Positions 40,672 to 48,803 of a stretch of 56,162 nt of DNA are shown piece by piece (position 1 is the stretch's first letter; each line of letters begins with the position of its first letter). The stretch spans positions 1 to 56,162 of the forward strand of contig QCJM01000005.1 in the NCBI GenBank assembly GCA_003216035.1, given 5' to 3'. Under the pieces are notes generated by a model, which did not search any database, was not told where the DNA came from, and saw only the letters and a program-made list of their open reading frames with translations. Position numbers and translations under genes: made by a program. The DNA comes from Prochlorococcus sp. AG-409-B13. GTDB lineage: Bacteria; Cyanobacteriota; Cyanobacteriia; PCC-6307; Cyanobiaceae.

Positions 40672-41226
40672 TTATGTCCCGGGCATGGGGGGTTTATAGC
40701 CACCTTCTTGATCAGAGCATTCCAGGCTGTCTCTTGTGGTTATTCCTGTTTTGGGATTGGTTCCAGTAGCTACTTTGCATAGATTTCTCTGATCATCGCT
40801 ATCTAATACAGCAAAAGTAAAGTCTGCGCCATCTATTTTTGCGCCTGCGAAACTGCTTCCAGATGCAATCATATTCGTTAGAACCGCATTGCTTAGATCG
40901 GTTTTCTGAAAATTGACCCTGTCAGAAAGCGTGTCAGTTAGGTCGACTCCTTGGAGATTTGACCCTTTTAAGTCTGAGAGTGTTAAGACAGTGCCATGTA
41001 AATCCACGCCACTAAAATTGGCATCTCTTGCTACTGCCCCAGCAATTGAGGACTTGGAGAGGTCTTGATCATGAAAGTCAAATCCAGAAATATCTGCACG
41101 AACATAGTTAGGGACTTCTTCTCCAACCTCTAGGCCTGCTTGTACAGGGGAAACAAGAAAAACAAAAAACATAACAAGACCAAGGAATGTCTTTAGAAAT
41201 TGATTTATCAGCTGTTGATACGGCAT
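40672..41226 (-). CDS. Pentapeptide-repeat protein with signal peptide (lumenal)
   Basis: 184 residues from ATG 41226, which places a signal peptide at the N-terminus (MPYQQLINQFLKTFLGLVMF, cleavage near SPVQAG). The mature part is a right-handed beta-helix of A-(D/N)-L-x-x units: VRADISGFDFHDQDLSKSSI, ANFSGVDLHGTVLTLSDLKG, and so on. Similar thylakoid-lumen proteins are known in cyanobacteria. The frame extends a further 78 codons upstream to a GTG without stops; see findings. Divergent from the psbY-like gene. Confidence 0.75.
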   Translation of the reverse strand: MPYQQLINQFLKTFLGLVMFFVFLVSPVQAGLEVGEEVPNYVRADISGFDFHDQDLSKSSIAGAVARDANFSGVDLHGTVLTLSDLKGSNLQGVDLTDTLSDRVNFQKTDLSNAVLTNMIASGSSFAGAKIDGADFTFAVLDSDDQRNLCKVATGTNPKTGITTRDSLECSDQEGGYKPPMPGT

Positions 41227-41477
41227 GGATTGACCTAAAGCATTCTTATTTTGCTTAATTATCTGCTGAGCGAAAAGATCTCTGCATAGATAGATAGAAC
41301 CAGTTACGCGCATAGGTGTTTTTGCTCTAAGCCCTTTTAACGAAAACATAGAACTAACCCCTGAATTGCATTGGCAGCACATTAGAGAGCCTTCCGACGC
41401 AAAATTTTGCTTATTGAAGGTTGCTTGACCAGCATTGCATCGGTACGTAGTATTAGTCACGGCTTAATTTCCCTGAT

Positions 41478-41612
41478 ATGGACATCCGACTTCTGCTAGT
41501 TCTGAGCCCGATAGTTGCGTCCGTACTCTGGACAGTGTTTTGGCTTACAAGATGGGGTGTCTTTAAGTGGGACAACCTCCTTGGCGGTTTAACGAAAGCA
41601 GTGGACGGCTAA
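41478..41612 (+). CDS. PsbY-like small thylakoid membrane protein, 44 aa
   Basis: MDIRLLLVLSPIVASVLWTV plus a tail RWGVFKWDNLLGGLTKAVDG. The MDxRxLLVLSP start and Trp-Thr-x-Phe helix resemble PsbY, a small photosystem II subunit, but the usual N-I-x-x-A and C-terminal Gln are missing. Could be another single-helix subunit. Divergent from the lumenal pentapeptide gene, 252 nt between starts. Confidence 0.5.
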   Translation: MDIRLLLVLSPIVASVLWTVFWLTRWGVFKWDNLLGGLTKAVDG

Positions 41613-41863
41613 AGCTCAGTTTCTTAGAGAGCTTTACAACCGAAAGGCCCTAACCTAAAAAAAATCAGAGCACTCCTTTCAACAGGAATGCTTGTGATGT
41701 TAACTTATGCAACTTTTTTAGGGTGTTAATTCAGCCGCTTTTGACCTCCCCTTGTTTTGATATAACTAAAAAATAATTACGCCTATTTACCGTGTCCTTA
41801 TTTCTTGCTACTAAGAATATGTAAAGGGTTTTTCGTATGGCCTATTTGACTTGGCCCAGAAGC

Positions 41864-42019
41864 ATGTCTTTTTTAGAAAGACTATTTCATGGAAAAGGTT
41901 CTTTGGCAGTTGCCGAGATAGTTGAAAAGAAAGAGCTTAAACCTTTTTTGGAAAGAAAAAATAAAACTAATGATCGTTATTTTTCTTTGTTAAAAGGCGG
42001 TGGAATCTGGCTTTGTTGA
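41864..42019 (+). CDS. Hypothetical protein, 51 aa
   Basis: MSFLERLFHGKGSLAVAEIV, KKELKPFLERKNKTNDRYFS, end LLKGGGIWLC. Basic, with a short hydrophobic end. The frame is open nine codons upstream from another ATG (41837). Not recognised. Confidence 0.4.
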   Translation: MSFLERLFHGKGSLAVAEIVEKKELKPFLERKNKTNDRYFSLLKGGGIWLC

Positions 42020-42161
42020 TTTCTTTCTTTTTACCACTTTAAGAAAAATATATTGGTCTGGATTGTTTTGGTTATTTGATTGTAGTTATAGTTAGATTCA
42101 TCTCAAGGTCATTGATGCTTTTGGTAACTGACTTTCTTTAGGAACTTTTATTGGATTATTT

Positions 42162-42491
42162 ATGCGCAAAATCATTTTGATTCAGATAATTCTTTGGATG
42201 TTCTCCATTCCTGTTGGCGCTGGCCCTAAGAAATTTAGCCGCTTAGATAAGATTGGAAATTGGATAATAGAAAGGAGCATCGACTCTTCTTCTGGTGCAG
42301 TCAGTTGTAGGGCTTCTATCCCAGGTTTTTATACTTGGTTTGGAGGCCGAATTAGGTTAAATAATAATGGTGAGCTTCTGGTGCCTAAAGAAATTAGACC
42401 CAAAGAGCTTCCTAGCCCTTTCATGCTTGCAAAAGTCAGGAGCGCATTGGAATTATGCAACGAAAGTATTGTTTATCTACAAGATGAATAG
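42162..42491 (+). CDS. Secreted hypothetical protein, 109 aa
   Basis: Signal peptide (MRKIILIQIILWMFSIPVGA) then a mature part of about 88 residues with two Cys (SCRAS and LCNES). Contains WIIERSIDSSSGAVSCRASI and TWFGGRIRLNNNGELLVPKE, like a small beta-rich periplasmic domain. The same-frame DNA on either side is non-coding. Function unknown. Confidence 0.65.
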   Translation: MRKIILIQIILWMFSIPVGAGPKKFSRLDKIGNWIIERSIDSSSGAVSCRASIPGFYTWFGGRIRLNNNGELLVPKEIRPKELPSPFMLAKVRSALELCNESIVYLQDE

Positions 42492-43523
42492 AAAGATAGT
42501 CGCAGTCGCTTCTAGGTCTTTGTTTGTTTTTATTGAGCCAAGCTTTTTCTAATTGTTCTCATAAGACCAACTTAATTGGATATTGGTAATAATTTTTCTT
42601 GCTATTTGAACCCTATTCCTTAGAGAAATGGGTCTATATTAGTACTTGATAAGATGCTCAATTAGTTTGAAAGAGGGGAATTCGATGCCTTATATAACTT
42701 GCTAGGTAGTTTTTATCGATCTACATATGCCAGTTCATTGAACCCAAATTACTGGAAATTATGAATGTATTTTTTCAAGCTAGATTCCTCTTATGCAGGT
42801 TTTCAAAGACTCGTATCTGCTTGTAGAGCAAAAGCAACATGAAGGTTACATACTTTCTCTGATTTTTATTTAACCTTTAGACCTTAAGATACTCAGAACA
42901 TTTGCTGAAGAATCTTTTGGGTTTATTGATTAAGAAGATTCAGGAAGTAATGTCTCAAAATCAAATTAATACTCGAATTGAATAAGTGGTTTTACCGCCT
43001 AACTGGAACCTTTATAGTTATTCGATAGTTCCCAGAAGAAAAGTCATATTTTCAAAACCTTTGATTTTCTCAAATAAAGCACAAGCTTTGTTTGAGGGTT
43101 CTTTTATTTTAGGAATTATCGCTCAATTCAAGGTGCCCATAGAATATGAGTTGACTCTGATTGGCTATTTAATGGTGCGTGACCTAATGATTGGATTAGA
43201 GTATTCAAATCCTAGGAAGTAATAGTATTAATAAGTTTGATTTTTCTTGGTTTAAAGTCCTTTAACTCTTGAGACTTTTTATAGAAGTTCAATTGTCTTG
43301 ACTAGGAATATTTCTCTGAAATCCACACGGTTAACTTTTTTGCTAGATTTCTCCTTGGTCTGAGCATAAACTTTAAATTGTTTAATTCTTACATTCTGCC
43401 AGGGAATGTGTAGAATGATAACGCCAGTTATTTAAGAGTGACCCATGCCGTGCAGGATGGTAATCACAATGGATTTCTATATGTTTCCCTACAATTTCTT
43501 ATCTATGAAATCAAACTCAATCA
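42492..43523 (+). other. Mostly non-coding stretch with one doubtful gene
   Basis: A 78-codon frame from a GTG at 42986 (PPNWNLYSYSIVPRRKVIFS, later SFILGIIAQFKVPIEYELTL) shows one hydrophobic segment; it is possible but without support. The remaining 42492-42985 and 43223-43523 show no gene. A TGACC-ATG word near 43440 precedes a short dubious frame reading into the next gene. Confidence 0.35.
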
Positions 43524-43820
43524 ATGATTAATTTTTTGGTACTTCTATTTAGCTTTATTGCTGGAATATTCATTGCTGCTTGGTTAAGAAAAAAAAGAAG
43601 GATTAAACAATTACCCATACTACATCACAGAGAAAAGATGAAGGCTTGGTTGCAAATGACTAGAGATGAAAGAAAAGCCTTTGATGATTATGAGAAGAAT
43701 AAATCAAGGCACAGAAAAAAAATATTGCTTCAAGAAATAAGGAAAGAATATCAGAAAGTTCAGTTGGTATATAATAAGAATAAGAGACCACCATTTTCCC
43801 CAAGAAAACCAAAGGAATAA
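43524..43820 (+). CDS. Small membrane protein with basic tail, 98 aa
   Basis: N-terminal helix (MINFLVLLFSFIAGIFIAAW), then a very basic helical domain (LRKKRRIKQLPILHHREKMK, then TRDERKAFDDYEKNKSRHRK) and a Pro-rich end. N-terminal anchor with a positively charged cytoplasmic tail, typical of small proteins interacting with nucleic acid or lipids. Function unknown. Confidence 0.65.
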   Translation: MINFLVLLFSFIAGIFIAAWLRKKRRIKQLPILHHREKMKAWLQMTRDERKAFDDYEKNKSRHRKKILLQEIRKEYQKVQLVYNKNKRPPFSPRKPKE

Positions 43821-43920
43821 ATCTCTTCTTTTCAGGCCTTAACTATTCTTTTTTTAAAGAAAAATTAATGTTACTTACCCTGGAACACCCTAGTACCTAC
43901 AAACAAGTCTTTGATTTATC

Positions 43921-44289
43921 ATGAGATGGCCTCCAAATAAAGCTTGGACTAGCTCATCCTTAAGGCAAGGATATCGTCATTTTGTGGCTATAAATTATGG
44001 TGGGAAAGGAAATGATCGTTGGGTTATTCTTGTTTCTGTGCTTGATGGGAATATTAGGTTAAAAGTTCTTTGGGATGAAATGAAAGATTCTGCTAAGTGG
44101 ATTACTGGTTGGTTGCAACTCCCAAAGGATCAATCAATTGGTATAAGTGAAGAAAAGAGTATTATTGAAGCTGAAGAAAATTCTTCTCTTGAAGCCTGTT
44201 TGCATCCTTCTGAAGATTCTGGCTTAAGAATTCCTTCTAGTATTAATTCTATTCGCCCATGGTTTCAAGAAGACGAAAACAATAGTTAG
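43921..44289 (+). CDS. TIGR02450 / DUF2389 Trp-rich protein
   Basis: 122 residues. W-rich core: MRWPPNKAWTSSSLRQGYRH, WVILVSVLDGNIRLKVLWDE, AKWITGWLQLPKD, which matches the small Trp-rich family seen in cyanobacteria and gammaproteobacteria (SKWTA-x-RHF and LVSVLD). The C-terminal 50 residues are acidic and low-complexity. Soluble. Role unknown. Confidence 0.7.
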   Translation: MRWPPNKAWTSSSLRQGYRHFVAINYGGKGNDRWVILVSVLDGNIRLKVLWDEMKDSAKWITGWLQLPKDQSIGISEEKSIIEAEENSSLEACLHPSEDSGLRIPSSINSIRPWFQEDENNS

Positions 44290-44542
44290 CTTTCCTATTA
44301 GGCATTTCCTAATTGTTAATACTTTTCATTTCGATTAATTTTAGAAGGTATATAGTTGACGCTCCCTTGTAATGAGATAATTTAAAATTTATGCGATTTA
44401 GATTATCGTTGATTTTCCTTGAAATACTTTGCCCTTAGATTTAAGCTCCTCAAGGAAAATATTCTAGTTCTTGGATGATTTCCTTTCAGGACCTACCCAA
44501 TCCTCTAAGTCGCGCTACTAATGGTGAAGACTTAGTTTTGTT

Positions 44543-44782
44543 ATGCAAGAAACTGCTTGGGTAGGATCAAGTGAAGCAAGTAAATTCCTAGGTGTAAGCG
44601 AAAGCACTTTACAGCTTTGGAGAGAGATTGGTTACCTAAAACCTGGCACTCATTGGAGAAGTTCACCTAAAGCTCAACACACGCCTTGGAAGCCAGAAGT
44701 TATATACCATCTAAGATGGTGTAAAGAAGAAATGGATTACTGGCGTGCTCATGACGCACGCATAAGCGGTTTGGCTGCTTGA
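44543..44782 (+). CDS. Helix-turn-helix DNA-binding-like protein, 79 aa
   Basis: SSEASKFLGVSESTLQLWRE (about 9-28) is a MerR/excisionase-type helix-turn-helix with GVSESTLQLWR as the recognition helix, followed by GYLKPGTHWRSSPKAQHTPW (winged part) and a helical C-terminus. Likely a small DNA-binding protein. Stands alone in a non-coding neighbourhood, so a partner or target is not apparent. Confidence 0.65.
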   Translation: MQETAWVGSSEASKFLGVSESTLQLWREIGYLKPGTHWRSSPKAQHTPWKPEVIYHLRWCKEEMDYWRAHDARISGLAA

Positions 44783-44876
44783 CTTTAATAGTTAAAATAA
44801 TCCTTAGCGTCTTTCCAAATAGCCTAGATTTTTCTCAATAATAGTGAAGGTTTATCTTTTAATGATCAAATAAAAA

Positions 44877-45143
44877 TCAGACTACACGCTTTTCACCTTG
44901 GCAATCTTTGATTGAGCTTTCTAGGATTGGATAACGTCGAATCATAAGGTTGTATTCATCAGAGTTCCGATAAAAGGCTGCCTGCTTTCTGTAATGGTCT
45001 TCTGTAGCCATTGTTAGGTTTATATCAGAGGCGATCTTAAGTGTTTCATCCATGCGCTGGTCTATCGGTTCAAATGATTTCCCTTCTAATACTTGCGAAA
45101 ACAGAGTTGCGAATCGTTTTGTCAGGAAAACCCTATATTTCAC
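44877..45143 (-). CDS. Hypothetical protein, up to 88 aa
   Basis: GTG start giving KYRVFLTKRFATLFSQVLEG; an ATG at codon 31 (MDETLKIASDINLTMATEDH) would give a 58-residue protein ending EGRR-free ESSIKDCQGEKRVV. Helical and polar, no membrane segment. Start uncertain and function unknown. Confidence 0.4.
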   Translation of the reverse strand: MKYRVFLTKRFATLFSQVLEGKSFEPIDQRMDETLKIASDINLTMATEDHYRKQAAFYRNSDEYNLMIRRYPILESSIKDCQGEKRVV

Positions 45144-45409
45144 GAAAAACTATTAGCTTATTTTCTAATTCAATTAGTTCTTATTAATAGCTAATAAATG
45201 AGGTGTCTTCAAGCCAGAAGTAGGCTTTATGAGTTAATAAAAGCTTTATTAGCTTAGAAGCACTGACTTGTTTTTGATTCTAATTGAGTATTGGTTTGAG
45301 TTGTTAGCTGTATCTTTATATGGCTATTATTTACTTTAGATTTAATTGATTCAGATATTTTAATTTTTAATTGCTTTATAAACGGAAGAAGTTTTTCAGC
45401 TTTGGATTC

Positions 45410-45550
45410 TCAGTTTGCGAGTTTTGCATGAGCTTTTTCTGCCTTCTTTATTAGCTTCTGCGCCTCTTTTCTGCTTACGCATAATTCAGCCTTCTTGGCT
45501 AGCTTTATAAGTTTTTGGTGTGGCTTTGACATTGAGCTTTCAGATCGCAT
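45410..45550 (-). CDS. Basic coiled-coil-like micro-protein, 46 aa
   Basis: MRSESSMSKPHQKLIKLAKK, then AELCVSRKEAQKLIKKAEKA and HAKLAN. Lys/Ala helix repeats suggest a small helical RNA- or membrane-associated protein. A second start (MSKPHQ) lies six codons in. The region 45144-45409 shows nothing. Confidence 0.55.
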   Translation of the reverse strand: MRSESSMSKPHQKLIKLAKKAELCVSRKEAQKLIKKAEKAHAKLAN

Positions 45551-45863
45551 GGGTTCTCAAAGAGTTAATGATAATTATTAGTATTATGACTAGTATAATC
45601 TGAAAATGCTTTTTTTTCCAGTTTTCGAAACTTAAGTGCGGATATCAAAATCAGATTCTCAGTCAGAACTTAGGCTCTGATTGAGCTTTGAATAGCTTCT
45701 GTTTATGACCTCTCCTTAAATTGTCCAATAACACCTGAGACAATATTAAACACTAATTACAAGGGGGGTGATGAGATGATTTATAGAAAATAATTTACCC
45801 TTTTTGGCTTATCTAAAGAGATATATCTCCTTAAATATCAGTTATTAAAAGGCTTTTTCAAAT

Positions 45864-46031
45864 TTAGTTGACTAATTCGGCAGGTAAATCTGGGATTAAA
45901 TTTTTGAAGTAAGTGAGAAGGAACCATAGGATCACCAAATTGCCTAGCATTGCCAATGCAAAGCGCACTTTCAGATCTTTGACCAAGGGGAGGATGTTTT
46001 CCCACATTTGAAGCATTGGTCCACCAGCCAT
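45864..46031 (-). CDS. Small membrane protein, 55 aa
   Basis: MAGGPMLQMWENILPLVKDL, KVRFALAMLGNLVILWFLLT, YFKNLIPDLPAELVN. One helix in the middle with basic and acidic flanks. An 88-codon open frame over the same DNA in another register (45838-46104) has poorer composition and was rejected in favour of this one. Function unknown. Confidence 0.6.
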   Translation of the reverse strand: MAGGPMLQMWENILPLVKDLKVRFALAMLGNLVILWFLLTYFKNLIPDLPAELVN

Positions 46032-46387
46032 TTCTATCTCTCGTTTGATTAAAGGAATTTAAACATGAGGATACCAATACGGCTGTTGTCATGTGCTTGG
46101 GCATTCGCTTTAAAGAAGAGAAAAGAGTATTAACGGTTTTTTAGAGATTTCTGAAGGATATGGAGAATTTAATTTGTCTAAGCCAATTTCACAACTAGGC
46201 TTAAATAAAATCAAAGAAGAATTTATTGATTTTTCTTTGATTAGACTTGATTTAGGCTAAAGGTAAGTCTATTGCATATTTTGCAGCTTAAGTTTAGACT
46301 TGGATGAATTTATTTGTGGGCATTGGATGCGCAACTTTATTTGATTTATCCTTATAGAGAAGGCTTTCTATGGATAATTTAAATATA

Positions 46388-46588
46388 TTATGCTGGTTTT
46401 CCTGATATAAAGGTATGCACGGCTGGAACGCTTCTATATAGTAGATAAATAATTATTAGTAGGAGATTTCCTCCTACTACAAGGCCACCAGTAAAAAGGT
46501 TCTGTTTGTTACTGGTGTAATCCCATTGGGGTTGTCCTTCGGAAGCTTCATTTGTTGCTTGAGAGTCCTTAGCGTTTGATTCTGTCAT
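46388..46588 (-). CDS. Small membrane protein ending VPAVH...SGKPA, 66 aa
   Basis: Long polar head (MTESNAKDSQATNEASEGQP), helix (about 32-50) and the end VPAVHTFISGKPA. Shares helix plus P-A-V-H and G-K-P-A with the proteins at 4411-4590 (PSFH, GGKPM) and 4616-4798 (PSVH). It is next to the pcb gene here and next to hli genes there, which hints at a photosynthesis-linked role. Confidence 0.6.
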   Translation of the reverse strand: MTESNAKDSQATNEASEGQPQWDYTSNKQNLFTGGLVVGGNLLLIIIYLLYRSVPAVHTFISGKPA

Positions 46589-46763
46589 TTCCTTTGTGGG
46601 TTGATTTCAACTAATTGCAAGACATGCCTTATTAGACTAATCGTTCCCAGACTGTTTAGATATTTTCAAAATGAGACTATATTGTTTTGTTTGTTCTGCG
46701 GTTTCTTAAATCCGTTGCCCTGACTTCGAATGTGATCCTTTTTAAATTTTTTTCAATTGATAA

Positions 46764-46910
46764 ATGAAGGTGGCGCAAGCTTCTCATGGAAGTCAGGTCT
46801 TCCCCTTAGCTAGTGAAAACATTGATTTCAAGTCGAATTTCAAAAAGATTAAGCCTCCATTTCGGTTAGGTATAAGGCGTAAGAATTTACACAATGTAAA
46901 AGTCTTGTGA
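46764..46910 (+). CDS. Possible small basic protein upstream of pcb, 48 aa
   Basis: MKVAQASHGSQVFPLASENI, then DFKSNFKKIKPPFRLGIRRK and a basic end. It occupies the pcb leader region and overlaps an inverted repeat, so it may be a chance open frame or a leader peptide. Confidence 0.3.
   Translation: MKVAQASHGSQVFPLASENIDFKSNFKKIKPPFRLGIRRKNLHNVKVL
46886..46900 (+). promoter_or_regulatory. TTTACA-CAA-TGTAAA operator-like site before pcb
   Basis: Perfect inverted repeat with 3-nt centre, 72 nt before the pcb ATG at 46973. Its half-site differs from NtcA (TGTA-N8-TACA) and Fur boxes, so the factor is unknown. Confidence 0.4.
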
Positions 46911-46972
46911 TCAAACTGATACTTGCGACGTTTAAGAGTAGTCTCTAACCGCTTTGCCGCATTGCACTTCTA

Positions 46973-48028
46973 ATGCAGACCTATGGAAACCCAGACGTCA
47001 CCTATGGGTGGTGGGCTGGTAATTCTGGGGTCACCAATCGCTCAGGCAAATTCATTGCTGCTCATGCCGCTCATACCGGTTTGATCGCTTTCTGGGCTGG
47101 TGCCTTCACTCTTTTTGAACTTGCTCGCTATGACCCCTCGGTGCCTATGGGGCACCAGCCATTAATTGCACTTCCCCATTTAGCTGCTCTAGGTATTGGA
47201 TTTGACGATTCCGGAGTCTGGGTTGGTGGAGCTACCGTTACTTCAGTAGCCATTGTTCATCTTGTCGCTTCAATGGTCTACGGAGCGGGTGGACTTCTTC
47301 ATTCCTTGCTATTCGTAGGTGATATGCAGGATTCAGAGGTTCTTCAAGCGAAGAAGTTCAAGTTGGAATGGGACAACCCTGATAACCAAACATTCATCCT
47401 TGGCCACCATTTGATATTCCTTGGTCTTGCCAACGTTCAATTTGTTGAATGGGCAAGAGTGCACGGCATCTATGACGCTGCTGCTGGAGTTGTTCGCCAG
47501 GTTAATTACAACCTCGACTTATCTCAGATTTGGAACCATCAGTTTGATTTTCTTCAGATATCAAGCCTTGAAGATGTAATGGGTGGCCATGCTTTCCTTG
47601 CATTCTTCATGATTGGAGGAGGTGCTTTCCACATTGCAACCAAGCAAATTGGTGAGTACACAAAATTCAAGGGTTCAGGCTTGCTTTCTGCTGAAGCCGT
47701 ACTTTCTTGGTCCCTTGCAGGTATTGGTTGGATGGCAATTGTTGCAGCTTTCTGGTGTGCAACAAATACAACCGTTTATCCAGAGGCTTTCTTTGGTGAA
47801 ACTCTAGCCCTGAAGTTTGGTATTTCTCCTTACTGGATTGATACTGTTGATCTTCCAAATGGAGCTCATACTTCAAGAGCTTGGCTTGTAAATGTTCATT
47901 ATTATCTAGGTTTCTTCTACATTCAGGGACACCTATGGCATGCATTGCGTGCAATGGGATTTGACTTCAAGCGTGTAACTAGTGCTGTCGGAAATATCGA
48001 CAGCGTAAGTGTAAACTTGAAGAGTTGA
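46973..48028 (+). CDS. pcb: Chlorophyll a/b binding light-harvesting protein Pcb
   Basis: 351 residues, six membrane helices. Prochlorococcus antenna proteins (CP43/IsiA relatives) bind divinyl chlorophyll a and b around photosystems. Seen: MQTYGNPDVTYGWWAGNSGV at the N-terminus, GKFIAAHAAHTGLIAFWAGA (helix 1 with His ligands), GHHLIFLGLANVQFVEWARV, GGHAFLAFFMIGGGAFHIAT, and SRAWLVNVHYYLGFFYIQGH (helix 6). Lacks a large lumenal loop between the last two helices, as expected for Pcb. Strong terminator follows. Confidence 0.97.
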   Translation: MQTYGNPDVTYGWWAGNSGVTNRSGKFIAAHAAHTGLIAFWAGAFTLFELARYDPSVPMGHQPLIALPHLAALGIGFDDSGVWVGGATVTSVAIVHLVASMVYGAGGLLHSLLFVGDMQDSEVLQAKKFKLEWDNPDNQTFILGHHLIFLGLANVQFVEWARVHGIYDAAAGVVRQVNYNLDLSQIWNHQFDFLQISSLEDVMGGHAFLAFFMIGGGAFHIATKQIGEYTKFKGSGLLSAEAVLSWSLAGIGWMAIVAAFWCATNTTVYPEAFFGETLALKFGISPYWIDTVDLPNGAHTSRAWLVNVHYYLGFFYIQGHLWHALRAMGFDFKRVTSAVGNIDSVSVNLKS

Positions 48029-48081
48029 TGGGTTGATTTATAGGCTTATTTAATTAACCTTTTAATCGTTTCTATTTAAAA

Positions 48082-48109
48082 ATACCTGCTTTTTGCAGGT
48101 ATTTTTTTT
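48082..48109 (+). terminator. Intrinsic terminator after pcb
   Basis: ATACCTGC (48082-48089), TTTTT loop, GCAGGTAT (48095-48102), then seven T. Confidence 0.9.
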
Positions 48110-48246
48110 GCTTTCTTTTCTTTAGGAAATTGAGAAAAGATGAATGTTTTCTGAACTCTTTGCTCAATCTTTTTTATTTTCAATCTAATCTTTGTTATTC
48201 AAAAAAGTCATTATCAAATTATTTGGCTATAAGATTTGATCGGTTG

Positions 48247-48297
48247 CCCTAAGGAGAACGGCTACAGGTGCCCTATATGGGGTTGCATGTCTTAGGG
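48247..48297 (+). other. Possible structured RNA, 7-bp closing stem
   Basis: CCCTAAG (48247-48253) pairs with CTTAGGG (48291-48297) and encloses an inner CCC-TATAT-GGG hairpin with AAGGAG and ACGGCTACAGG between. A very short open frame (ATG 48277, 25 codons, MGLHVLGTPYMVVASLLSIW) begins inside, so this may be a leader with a regulated small peptide. Confidence 0.35.
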
Positions 48298-48361
48298 ACT
48301 CCATATATGGTAGTTGCTTCACTCCTTTCTATCTGGCTTTATTGGATAGATTAAGTGCTCA

Positions 48362-48505
48362 ATGGCTATTCCTTCCTGGCAAGACTCACCTCCAATGTTA
48401 AGACAAGTCTCTGGCGCTAATAATCCTACTGGTTCAGAACTCAAATTAAAACTAGGTCTTGTTGAATTGATCTTGCAAGCCATAATCTTATTGATTTTGC
48501 TATAG
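48362..48505 (+). CDS. Small membrane protein, 47 aa
   Basis: Polar start MAIPSWQDSPPMLRQVSGAN and a hydrophobic C-terminal helix (GLVELILQAIILLILL). Clean ATG to TAG. A C-terminal tail-anchored protein of unknown role; lies 65 nt after the structured region. Confidence 0.55.
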   Translation: MAIPSWQDSPPMLRQVSGANNPTGSELKLKLGLVELILQAIILLILL

Positions 48506-48649
48506 CTAAGAATTAGCCCTCATTGTGATTGAAGCACTATCTAGATAATTCTGGATTGATTCAGTTTTGTTAGTTGGTATTTTGAACTCCTATTCAATTT
48601 AGTTAATGGGTGTTCATCTTGAACAAGTACTGAAATCAGTAATTCTTTT

Positions 48650-48766
48650 ATGAGACGAGTTAGACTTGTGCAAAGGGGACTTATGGAGCCAGAGTTATTC
48701 CTTAATGAATATGTTTATAGAAGTGGATTTACTTCTTGCCTTGGAATAGGATTTCATTATCAATAG
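48650..48766 (+). CDS. Possible micro-protein, 38 aa
   Basis: MRRVRLVQRGLMEPELFLNE, then YVYRSGFTSCLGIGFHYQ. Basic N-terminus, one Cys. No ribosome-binding site seen. Composition is only moderately coding-like. The stretch 48506-48649 shows nothing. Confidence 0.3.
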   Translation: MRRVRLVQRGLMEPELFLNEYVYRSGFTSCLGIGFHYQ

Positions 48767-48803
48767 GAATTTATTGAAATCTGCTTTTGTCTGAACCTGA
48801 GAC

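Noticed and set aside
45838-46104. Minus-strand frame of 88 codons
   Set aside because: The same DNA in another frame gives a clean 55-residue membrane protein with better composition.
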